Assembly (NCBI GenBank): GCA_009746045.1
Contig: RPFO01000530.1
Coordinates: 7,501-32,483, forward strand
DNA length: 24,983 nt
Direction: 5' to 3'
Source: Mesostigma viride
Taxonomy: Eukaryota; Streptophyta; Mesostigmatophyceae; Mesostigmatales; Mesostigmataceae
In this document: one piece after another, positions 1-9,200 of the stretch
How the letters are laid out: the number at the start of each line of letters is the position of its first letter
Numbering within the stretch: position 1 is the first letter of the stretch
Notes under the pieces: model-generated
Told to the model about the DNA's origin: nothing
Databases searched by the model: none
The model's input: only the letters and a program-made list of their open reading frames with translations
Made by a program: the position numbers and the translations under genes

Positions 1-146
1 GACCTGTTCGAAGCGAAGAGCACTGACAGGGATCGGACCCGAGCCAGATTTGTGTGCGGACCATGATGGCTGGCCTCCCTCACTCCGCAACCTCACTCTG
101 GACGCAGGTTCGAATCCTGTCAGTGCTATTCGCTTCGAACAGTTCC
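1..146. repeat. fold-back structure with tRNA-like T-arms on both strands
   Basis: The first 33 or so bases (arm ending GCACTGACAGGGATC) are a near-perfect reverse complement of 113-146, so the segment can fold into one long hairpin. Smaller internal stems reinforce it: CCAGA/TCTGG and TGCGGA/TCCGCA. On the plus strand, 104-120 reads as a tRNA T-arm (stem GCAGG/CCTGT, loop TTCGAAT, B-box-like GGTTCGAATCC at 107-117). It is followed by a 7-base acceptor half, CAGTGCT at 121-127, that pairs with 19-25. The minus strand has a second B-box-like string at 30-40. I cannot draw a canonical D-arm or anticodon arm, so this is not called a tRNA gene. It may be a tRNA-derived SINE end, a pair of fused tRNA halves, or a MITE with tRNA-like termini. 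Confidence 0.45.
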
Positions 147-664
147 GGAACGCTTTTTTTGGGGGGTGGAGCAATAGATTTTCGACGTTTGTAGTGACTG
201 TTCAGTTCCCGACTCACATTTGCCGGGCACTGGCGTCATTCCGCGGCGTATCTTTCTGATCTATTCTGTACAGCTGCCGGAACGGCCCGCGGGTGCAACC
301 TAGGACCGTTACTGGACACGGCAAAAATTCAAAATTTTTTTAGGTTGGACCAGTCGTTTCACATGATTCGTCGTACGTACGCAAATATCCTCCACGCATG
401 CCATGTCGACGCTGCACTGACACACACCAGGGACTTTGGAAGGTGCCGTAAGAATTGTCTTGCGAAATGAAAGCTTAGCCGTATGCACTGTTCTGAAAAA
501 ATCTGATTTGTAAAAATGGAGAAAAAAAAAAAAAAGGGAAAAAAACTAAAAAAAAAGAACCCTGAAAACTGACATGCCGCAAAAAGGATTCGACACGGCG
601 ACTGCCGGTCTCATCCAGGTATTGGGGTAGGGTGTAGATCCCCACCGGGGGTGTAGATCCCCCT
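147..664. other. left flank, no gene recognised
   Basis: No convincing coding region is seen. The stretch contains poly-A tracts near 520-560 and a short direct duplication of GTGTAGATCCCC around 633-660. The longer ORF on the minus strand here is low-complexity and overlaps A/T runs, so I do not regard it as coding. Confidence 0.5.
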
Positions 665-720
665 GCTATTCGCTCGAACAGTTCTGGATGTACCATCCTA
701 CATGCTATTGTACAATATAT
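665..720 (+). repeat. diverged short repeat, copy 1
   Basis: This 56-base segment starts GCTATTCGCTCGAACAGTTC and ends TGTACAATATAT with a variable middle. A second copy lies at 847-902, 182 bases downstream. A truncated relative, GCTATTCGCTTCGAACAGTT, forms the outer part of the tRNA-like hairpin at 125-150. The repeated tail next to a tRNA-like head is consistent with a decayed SINE-like family, but this is inferred from only three local copies. Confidence 0.4.
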
Positions 721-846
721 AGTGGTAACGGAGAATAAAAAATGAAGAGACGACAAAAATGCCTTTGCACCAATAGGAGTCGACACTGCGTGTTCAGACT
801 CCCAAGTACTCGGGCACCCACACCTGCCGGGGGAGTACATTGTAAT

Positions 847-902
847 GCTATTCACTAGAACAGTTCCGGATGTAGCGTTAGTGATGATGTTGTACAATAT
901 AT
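847..902 (+). repeat. diverged short repeat, copy 2
   Basis: Partner of 665-720. It keeps the GCTATTC, GAACAGTTC, GGATGTA and TTGTACAATATAT blocks, with substitutions in between. Both copies are preceded by a weak B-box-like string on the minus strand (GTGTCGAATCC near 583-593; AGTGTCGACTCC near 775-786). Confidence 0.4.
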
Positions 903-1352
903 TTCAATCACGTTTGTCAGAGTGTGCGTTTTTCCGACATGTAGGGCAGGTTGTACAACATTCTGTGCGCCAACCATGTGTACTACATGTATCGATTAGT
1001 ATCACTACATGTATATTCCGTCATGATCGCAGGATTAGTAACTACTGGGCTACATGTTAGTGTACCCTTACTAGGCTACTATGTAGAACCTTCAGAACCT
1101 GATTCTACCTTCCAAAATTCTAATTATGCGCCATGGATCAGTTCTGAAATGTAGAACGAGCCTACGTGGAGGGCATGACATCAGTCCAGCTGGCACCGCC
1201 GCGCACCATGACCGAGGGAACACGCCGTCACGTGCATGTAATGCAATGTTTGGAGACGACGGGCATGCATGCATGGTTAATTTTTGGCGGCGAATATTTT
1301 CCGCGCCAAAAAAATTCCGCGGTACCCTCCGTACCGTGAAAAGTGGGTGCAC
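903..1352. other. left flank up to the fold-back element, no gene
   Basis: Nothing recognisable is coded here. CTACATGT-type words recur between 985 and 1085 without forming a clear tandem array. The sequence immediately outside the fold-back end (1331-1352) shares no inverted identity with the right flank, which places the end of the inverted repeat at 1353. Confidence 0.4.
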
Positions 1353-1521
1353 GGTGCGCGCACCCCTTGCGGAAGTGGCCATGGCGACTGCTTTTAGACG
1401 AAACGTGACAAATCTGGCTCGCGGAAAGCAGAAAAAATGCTCGATTCTTGGAGAAAATTAGTTACTGATTCTAATTTATGGTGGGATAGTTGCGATCTAT
1501 AATGTCGCGGGCTCTTTTTCT

Positions 1522-1896
1522 TTACCATCGGCAGGGGGGGTCCGGCCTGAATTTCTGTCGGGATGAATAAAGTATAATTGATGCCTGCAGGTGTGATTGT
1601 CGATTGTTGCCAGTTTTGATGGTCCTAATGGAAGCTAGTTTAATGATGTTTCTAAAGCCGTAAAAATTCCCGCTGCTATCTTTACCTTTCCCGTCATTTT
1701 GCGGTAAGATAACATTAGGCCTGCGCCATGCGCGCCCGACCTCTCCATGAAAGGGTGGCCTTTCTTGTGCGCCTGGGCACGAATAAATGCCCGTTATGGT
1801 ACGTTCTTGTATTAAACGTCCTAAGATAGCGCTTTCCTGCTTTCTTACCTCGTTGAGCGTAAGCTTTTTGCCTTCTTTCCGGCCAGATGCAGCCAT
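1522..1896 (-). CDS. hypothetical short ORF in left arm
   Basis: A 124-residue frame starts at an ATG at 1896 (MAASGRKEGKKLTLNE...) and ends at TAA. I recognise no domain. It is basic and hydrophilic, with no membrane segment or signal peptide. The interest is that the right arm keeps the same frame open (18083-18511), although the two copies differ by many amino-acid changes. The right copy has CTG in place of the ATG and reads past the left stop codon. TATA-like boxes at 2337-2345 and 2049-2055 face it. The conserved openness may be chance in young duplicates; the many non-synonymous differences argue against strong selection. GAGGTAAGA inside the frame could also be a splice donor. Confidence 0.2.
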   Translation of the reverse strand: MAASGRKEGKKLTLNEVRKQESAILGRLIQERTITGIYSCPGAQERPPFHGEVGRAWRRPNVILPQNDGKGKDSSGNFYGFRNIIKLASIRTIKTGNNRQSHLQASIILYSSRQKFRPDPPCRW

Positions 1897-2336
1897 GAAG
1901 TTGCGGGTCCTGGCGCTGCATCGCTGGATTCCTGGATGTTTTTAAGCAAGTTCGTCTGTGACGTGGCTGGCTTGCTGCAGCGCGTGGCCCACAACCTGTC
2001 GGGAAGGTGTAATGCTTTTATTTCCATGCTTCTCTGAAATTTCTTTTGCTTTATAGACAGTTGTGTTCGAGGAAATTCACGCGGTCTTCCTAAGCAGCGG
2101 CATCATTTTCCCCAGACACTGACGAGCTGGCACCTGTCTCCTAAAGAGAGCGGCTCGTGCTTGTTAGAAAGGAGGCAGTGTGCATTTTGCGGGACACAAT
2201 GCTTTGGTGGCACATGCGTCAGGTAGGCTGTTCCAATGGTCTCTTCACCTTTCCCACTGAGTAAATGTTAGCATTTGTCATGCTAACCAGAGCAGCTAGC
2301 CACAGGTTGGCTGGATAAAAAGTCAGCTTATTTTCT

Positions 2337-2345
2337 CTTTATATA
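2337..2345 (-). promoter_or_regulatory. TATA-like box facing outward in left arm
   Basis: TATATAAAG reads on the minus strand, about 440 bases upstream of the ATG at 1896. A second TATAAAG lies at 2049-2055 on the same strand, about 25 bases before an ATG at 2027 that opens a 60-residue frame. Both boxes are mirrored exactly in the right arm, so both arms point any transcription outward. Confidence 0.3.
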
Positions 2346-2561
2346 CTGCGTGTGTGGTCCTCCACGTGTCCGGCTTGTTGGGCATTTTGGAAGAGGGTTT
2401 ATAATGTGTTGTTGGGTGGAACAACTTGGTTGTTGGCACAAAATCACACATTATTAGCCTGAGATAGGCATGACATATGCTGCTCAGGCGTGTCGTCCTA
2501 CCAGCCTTGTTGTTAAGGGTAGACTCACAAGGCTGGCTGTGCCGATGGAGGGGTGGGGCGT

Positions 2562-3340
2562 GCTAGCCCCCCCCCACACCCACGCATGCATGCTAGCCCA
2601 CCCCCACACCCACGCATGCATGCTAGCCCCGGCCCCGGCCCCCCCACACCCACGCATGCATGCTAGCCCCCCCCCACACCCACGCATGCATGCTAGCCCA
2701 CACTCACACCCACGCATGCATGCTAGCCCACCCCCACACCCACGCATGCATGCTAGCCCCCCCACACACCCACGCATGCATGCCAGCCCCCCCACACACC
2801 CACGCATGCATGACCGCCCCCCCCCACACCCACGCATGCATGCTAGCCCACCCCCACACCCACGCATGCATGCTAGCCCCCCCACACACCCACGCATGGA
2901 TGCCAGCCCCCACACACACCCACGCATGCATGACAGCCCCCCCACACACCCACGCATGCATGCTAGCCCCCCACACACACCCACGCATGCATGCCAGCCC
3001 CCATACACACCCACGCATGCATGCCAGCCCCCCCCCACACTTACGCATGCATGCTAGCCCCCCACACACACCCACGCATGCATGCCAGCCCCCCCCCACA
3101 CCCACGCATGCATGCCAGCCCCCCCCCACACTTACGCATGCATGCTAGCCCCCCACACACACCCACGCATGCATGCCAGCCCCCCCCCACACCCACGCAT
3201 GCAGGCTAGCCCAACCCCACACCCACGCATGCATGCCAGCCCACCCCCACACCCACACGTGCATGCCAGCCCACCCCCACACCCACGCATGCATGCCAGC
3301 CCACCCCCACACCCACGCGTGCATGCCAGCCCACCCCTAG
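2562..3340 (+). repeat. 30-bp C-rich minisatellite, left arm (about 26 units)
   Basis: Tandem units of 30-31 bases follow the pattern CCCCCCCACACCCACGCATG then CATGCTAGC. Variation falls mainly in the C-run (CCCCC, CACAC, AACCC), in GCTAGC versus GCCAGC, and in a few single changes (GACAGC, TTACGC, CACGTG). Each unit carries the overlapping palindromes GCATGC and TGCATGCA. Because a 30-base period is divisible by three, all frames stay open, producing 140-195 residue artefact ORFs. The right arm has the same array in reverse, with about 17 units. Confidence 0.95.
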
Positions 3341-3612
3341 CTTGAGCGTGCTTGTAAAGTTTTTGCATGGTTTATTAAAATGAGTGGAATATGTATTTAT
3401 TGCATTAAATGTTAATTTTATTGATCATGAATGAAAATGGTCAACATTGCCGAAGTGCCCCTAAATTGCTCAATATTGTGTGCTCAAGAATTCAATGAGG
3501 ATTGTCATCATGGAAACCCGCACAAATTCACGATTCCGGGCATGCATGTGAAAGTATCAAGAACAATTTTCAATTAAGAATGGTATCTCATTGTTCCATG
3601 AATCAATATGAC
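3341..3612. repeat. AT-rich spacer of left arm
   Basis: Non-tandem spacer between the two minisatellites, matching 16646-16914 in reverse complement almost base for base. The clear difference is a 4-base TGAT present here and absent on the right. No ORF. Near 3495-3514 it contains AATGAGGATTGTCATCATGG, which resembles the 70-bp unit core with its middle deleted and may be a relic of the sequence that seeded the array. Confidence 0.7.
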
Positions 3613-4652
3613 TCCATGTACGTAGACAAGCCATGATGACCCCATGGGAGCCTAAATCCTCATCATTAAATACATAAATGCCACCCATGTACGTAGACGG
3701 GCCATGATGACACCAATGGAGCCTGAATCCTCATCATTAATTACATAAATGCCAACCATGTACATAGACAAGCCATGATGACACCATGGGAGCCTGAATC
3801 CTCATCATTAAATACATAAATGCCAACCATGTACGTAGGCCAGCCATGATGACACTATGGGAGCCTGAATCCTCATCATTAATTTCATACATGCCAACAA
3901 CACGTAGACGGGCCATAATGACACCACGGGAGCCTGAATCCTCATCATTTATTTTATGAGACATCCATGTACGTAGGCCAGCCATGATGACACCATGGGA
4001 GCCTGAATCCTCCACATTTTTTTTCTGAGACATCCATGTACGTAGGCCAGCCATGATGACACCATGGGAGCCTGAATCCTCATCATTAAATACATACATG
4101 CCATCCATGTACGTAGACAGGCCATGATGACACCATGGGAGCCTGAATCCTCATCATTAATTACATAAATGCCAACCATGTACGTAGACGGGCCATGATG
4201 ACACCATGGGAGCCTGAATCCTCATCATTTTTTTTATGAGACATCCATGTACGTAGGCCAGCCATGATGACACCATGGGAGCCTGAATCCTCGTCATTTT
4301 TTTTTCTTTGACATCCATATACGTAGACGGGCCATGATGACACCATGGGAGCCTGAATCCTCATCATTAATTACATACATGCCATCCATGTACGTAGACG
4401 GGCCATGATGACACCATGGGAGCCTGAATCCTCATCATTTACTATTCCTTGACATCCATGTACGTAGGCCAGCCATGGAGACATTATGGGAGCCTGAATC
4501 CTCCTCGTTAATTACATAAATGCCAACCATGTACGTAGACAAGCCATGATGACACCATGGGAGCCTGAATCCTCATCATTTACTATTCCTTGACATCCAT
4601 GTACGTAGACGGGCCATGATGACACCATGGGAGCCTGAATCCTCATCATTAA
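3613..4652 (-). repeat. 70-bp minisatellite, minus-orientation block (about 15 units)
   Basis: Units read CCATGTACGTAGACGGGCCA, TGATGACACCATGGGAGCCT, GAATCCTCATCATT plus a linker of about 17-22 bases. They are the reverse complement of the units from 4676 onward. Linkers alternate between classes such as ATTACATAAATGCCAA, a T-run plus ATGAGACAT or CTTTGACAT, and ACTATTCCTTGACAT. The outer half of the block (to about 4155) is colinear with the right end of the array. The inner part is not, so it was shuffled after the arms formed. Confidence 0.93.
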
Positions 4653-4707
4653 TTACATGGATGGCATTTATGTATTTAATGATGAGGATTCAGGCTCCCA
4701 TGGTGTC
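4621..4707. repeat. palindromic switch point of the 70-bp array
   Basis: Perfect 32-base inverted arms, 4621-4652 and 4676-4707, flank a 23-base loop (4653-4675) made of a single linker containing ATGGATGGCATTTATG. Units run in minus orientation to its left and plus orientation to its right. This is the only full orientation switch I see in the array. Confidence 0.9.
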
Positions 4708-6226
4708 TCCATGGCTGGCCTACGTACATGGATGTCAAGGAATAGTAAATGATGAGGATTCAGGCTCCCATGGTGTCATCATGGCCTGTCTACGTACATG
4801 GATGGCATGTATGTAATTAATGATGAGGATTCAGGCTCCCATGGTGTCATCATGGCTTGTCTACGTACATGGTTGGCATTTATGTAATTAATGAGGAGGA
4901 TTCAGGCTCCCATGGTGTCATCATGGCTTGTCTACGTACATGGTTGGCATTTATGTAATTAATGATGAGGATTCAGGCTCCCATGGTGTCTCCATGGCTG
5001 GCCTACGTACATGGATGTCAAGGAATAGTAAATGAGGAGGATTCAGGCTCCCATGGTGTCATCATGGCCCGTGTACGTACATGGATGGCATGTATGTAAT
5101 TAATGAGGAGGATTCAGGCTCCCATGGTGTCATCATGGCTGGCCTACGTACATGGATGTCAAAGAAAAAGAAATGATGAGGATTCAGGCTCCCATGGTGT
5201 CATCATGGCTGGCCTACGTACATGGATGTCTCATAAAATAAATGATGAGGATTCAGGCTCCCATGGTGTCATCATGGCTTGTCTACCTACATTGTTGGCA
5301 TGTATGTAATTAATGATGAGGATTCAGGCTCCCATGGTGTCTCCATGGCTGGCCTACGTACATGAATGGCATTTATGTAATTAATGATGAGGATTCAGGC
5401 TCCCATGGGGTCATCATGGCTTGTCTACGTACATGGTTGGCATTTATGTAATTAACGAGGAGGATTCAGGCTCCCATGGTGTCTCCATGGCTGGCCTACG
5501 TACATGGATGTCAAGGAATAGTAAATGATGAGGATTCAGGCTCCCATGGTGTCATCATGGCCCGTGTACGTACATGGATGGCATGTATGTAATTAATGAT
5601 GAGGATTCAGGCTCCCATGGTGTCATCATGGCCCGTCTACGTACATGGATGTCAAAGAAAAAAAAATGATGAGGATTCAGGCTCCCATGGTGTCATCATG
5701 GCTGGCCTACGTACATGGATGTTTCATAAAAAAAATGATGAGGATTCAGGCTCCCATGGTGTCATCATGGCCCGTCTACGTACATGGTTGGCATTTATGT
5801 AATTAATGAAGAGGATTCAGGCTCCCATGGTGTCATCATGGCCCGTCTACGTACATGGATGTCAAGGAATAGTAAATGATGAGGATTCAGGCTCCCATGG
5901 GGTCATCATGGCTTGTCTACGTACATGGTTGGCATTTATGTAATTAACGAGGAGGATTCAGGCTCCATTGGTGTCATCATGGCTGGCCTACGTACATGGA
6001 TGTCAAGGAATAGTAAATGATGAGGATTCAGGCTCCCATGGTGTCATCATGGCTTGTCTACGTACATGGTTGGCATTTATGTAATTAATGAGGAGGATTC
6101 AGGCTCCCATGGTGTCTCCATGGCTGGCCTACGTACATGGATGGCATTTATGTATTTAATGATGAGGATTCAGGCTCCCATGGTGTCATCATGGCTTGTC
6201 TACCTACATGGTTGGCATTTATGTAA

Positions 6227-6264
6227 CCTGAATCCTCTCATTAAGAAAATGAAGAGGATTCAGG
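6227..6264. repeat. short inverted hairpin inside the array (also at 9995-10032)
   Basis: CCTGAATCCTCT, the reverse complement of the core start, interrupts a linker and is followed by AAGAAAATG and AGAGGATTCAGG, giving a local hairpin. The same rare arrangement recurs at 9995-10032, marking a duplicated block. Confidence 0.75.
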
Positions 6265-9200
6265 CTCCATTGGTGTCATCATGGCTGGCCTACGTACATG
6301 GATGTCAAGGAATAGTAAATGATGAGGATTCAGGCTCCCATGGTGTCATCATGGCCCGTCTACGTACATGGATGTCAAGGAATAGTAAATGATGAGGATT
6401 CAGGCTCCCATGGGGTCATCATGGCTTGTCTACGTACATGGTTGGCATTTATGTAATTAACGAGGAGGATTCAGGCTCCATTGGTGTCATCATGGCTGGC
6501 CTACGTACATGGATGTCAAGGAATAGTAAATGATGAGGATTCAGGCTCCCATGGTGTCATCATGGCTTGTCTACGTACATGGTTGGCATTTATGTAATTA
6601 ATGAGGAGGATTCAGGCTCCCATGGTGTCATCATGGCCCGTCTACGTACATGGATGGCATTTATGTAATTAATGATGAGGATTCAGGCTCCCATGGGGTC
6701 ATCATGGCTTGTCTACGTACATGGTTGGCATTTATGTAATTAATGAGGAGGATTCAGGCTCCCATGGTGTCTCCATGGCTGGCCTACGTACATGGATGTC
6801 AAGGAATAGTAAATGATGAGGATTCAGGCTCCCATGGTGTCATCATGGCCTGTCTACGTACATGGATGGCATGTATGTAATTAATGATGAGGATTCAGGC
6901 TCCCATGGTGTCATCATGGCTTGTCTACGTACATGGATGGCATGTATGTAATTAATGATGAGGATTCAGGCTCCATTGGTGTCATCATGGCTGGCCTACG
7001 TATGTACATGGATGTCAAAGAAAAAAAAAATGATGAGGATTCAGGCTCCCATGGTGTCATCATTGCCCGTGTATGTACATGGTTGGCATTTATGTAATTA
7101 ATGATGAGGATTCAGGCTCCATTGGTGTCATCATTGCCCGTGTATGTACATGGTTGGCATTTATGTATGTAATTAATGATGAGGATTCAGGCTCCATTGG
7201 TGTCATCATGGCTGGCCTACGTATGTACATGGATGTCAAAGAAAAAAAAATGATGAGGATTCAGGCTCCCATGGTGTCATCATGGCCCGTCTACGTACAT
7301 GGATGTCAAGGAATAGTAAATGATGAGGATTCAGGCTCCCATGGTGTCAGATGTCATGGCCTGTCTACGTACATGGATGGCATGTATGTAATTAATGATG
7401 AGAATTCAGGCTCCATTGGTGTCATCATGGCTGGCCTACGTATGTACATGGATGTCAAAGAAAAAAAAATGATGAGGATTCAGGCTCCCATGGTGTCATC
7501 ATGGCCCGTCTACGTACATGGATGTCAAGGAATAGTAAATGATGAGGATTCAGGCTCCCATGGTGTCATCATGGCCTGTCTACGTACATGGATGGCATGT
7601 ATGTATTTAATGATGAGGATTCAGGCTCCCATGGTGTCATCATGGCTGGCCTACGTACATGGATGTCTCAGAAAAAAAATGATGAGGATTCAGGCTCCCA
7701 TGGTGTCATCATGGCTGGCCTACGTACATGGATGTCAAAGAAAAAAAAATGATGAGGATTCAGGCTCCCGTGGTGTCATTATGGCCCGTCTACGTGTTGT
7801 TGGCATGTATGAAATTAATGATGAGGATTCAGGCTCCCATAGTGTCATCATGGCTGGCCTACGTACATGGTTGGCATTTATGTAATTAATGATGAGGATT
7901 CAGGCTCCCATGGTGTCATCATTGCCCGTGTATGTACATGGTTGGCATTTATGTAATTAATGATGAGGATTCAGGCTCCATTGGTGTCATCATGGCCCGT
8001 CTACGTACATGGACCGTGGCATTTATGTATTTAATGATGAGGATTCAGGCTCCCATGGGGTCATTGATGATCATGGCATTTATGTATGTAATTAATGATG
8101 AGGATTCAGGCTCCATTGGTGTCATCATGGCTGGCCTACGTATGTACATGGATGTCAAAGAAAAAAAAATGATGAGGATTCAGGCTCCCATGGTGTCATC
8201 ATGGCCCGTCTACGTACATGGATGTCAAGGAATAGTAAATGATGAGGATTCAGGCTCCCATGGTGTCATCATGGCCTGTCTACGTACATGGATGGCATGT
8301 ATGTATTAATGATGAGGATTCAGGCTCCCATGGTGTCATCATGGCTGGCCTACGTACATGGATGTCTCAGAAAAAAAATGATGAGGATTCAGGCTCCCAT
8401 GGTGTCATCATGGCTGGCCTACGTACATGGATGTCAAAGAAAAAAAATGATCAGGATTCAGGCTCCCGTGGTGTCATTATGGCCCGTCTACGTGTTGTTG
8501 GCATGTATGAAATTAATGAGGAGGATTCAGGCTCCCATGGTGTCATCATGGCCCGTCTACTTACATGGATGGCATTTATGTAATTAATGATGAGGATTCA
8601 GGCTCCCATGGGTCATCATGGCTTGTCTACGTACATGGTTGGCATTTATGTAATTAATGAGGAGGATTCAGGCTCCCATGGTGTCTCCATGGCTGGCCTA
8701 CGTACATGGATGTCAAGGAATAGTAAATGATGAGGATTCAGGCTCCCATGGTGTCATCATGGCCCGTCTACGTACATGGATGGCATTTATGTAATTAATG
8801 ATGAGGATTCAGGCTCCCATGGGGTCATCATGGCTTGTCTACGTACATGGTTGGCATTTATGTAATTAATGAGGAGGATTCAGGCTCCCATGGTGTCTCC
8901 ATGGCTGGCCTACGTACATGGATGTCAAGGAATAGTAAATGATGAGGATTCAGGCTCCCATGGTGTCATCATGGCCTGTCTACGTACATGGATGGCATGT
9001 ATGTAATTAATGATGAGGATTCAGGCTCCCATGGTGTCATCATGGCTTGTCTACGTACATGGTTGGCATTTATGTAATTAATGAGGAGGATTCAGGCTCC
9101 CATGGTGTCATCATGGCTTGTCTACGTACATGGTTGGCATTTATGTAATTAATGATGAGGATTCAGGCTCCCATGGTGTCTCCATGGCTGGCCTACGTAC

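Larger units (their letters stand above)
1353..4155 (+). repeat. left inverted arm of the fold-back element
   Basis: Order from the outside: the terminal palindrome; an ORF-bearing GC-moderate segment (1380-2560); the 30-bp minisatellite; an AT-rich spacer; then minus-orientation 70-bp units. It matches the right arm in reverse complement, near-identically over 2030-2560 and 3341-3612. Differences cluster at 1450-2000, including replacement of a short stretch near 1940-1960. The left spacer has an extra TGAT near 3420. Colinearity ends near 4155, where the left unit has an ATTACATAAATGCC linker and the right partner has the AATAGTAAAT-type linker. Confidence 0.75.

Noticed and set aside
1-128. 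Canonical tRNA gene
   Set aside because: T-arm and acceptor fit, but no acceptable D-arm or anticodon stem was found in the 110-base span.
475-897. 140-residue minus-strand ORF in the left flank
   Set aside because: Its end is a phenylalanine run read from poly-A, and it spans two diverged repeats.
2470-3368. Overlapping 140-195 residue ORFs (HPRMHASPP-type and GCVGGLACMR-type repeats) on both strands
   Set aside because: They are periodic by-products of a 30-bp repeat open in several frames on both strands at once.
7073-7885. 270-residue ORF of NDEDSGSHGVIMACLRTWM repeats
   Set aside because: It follows 69-72 bp units that happen to keep frame. Equivalent frames break at random along the array, and the same DNA is open in another frame (MMRIQAPMVSS).
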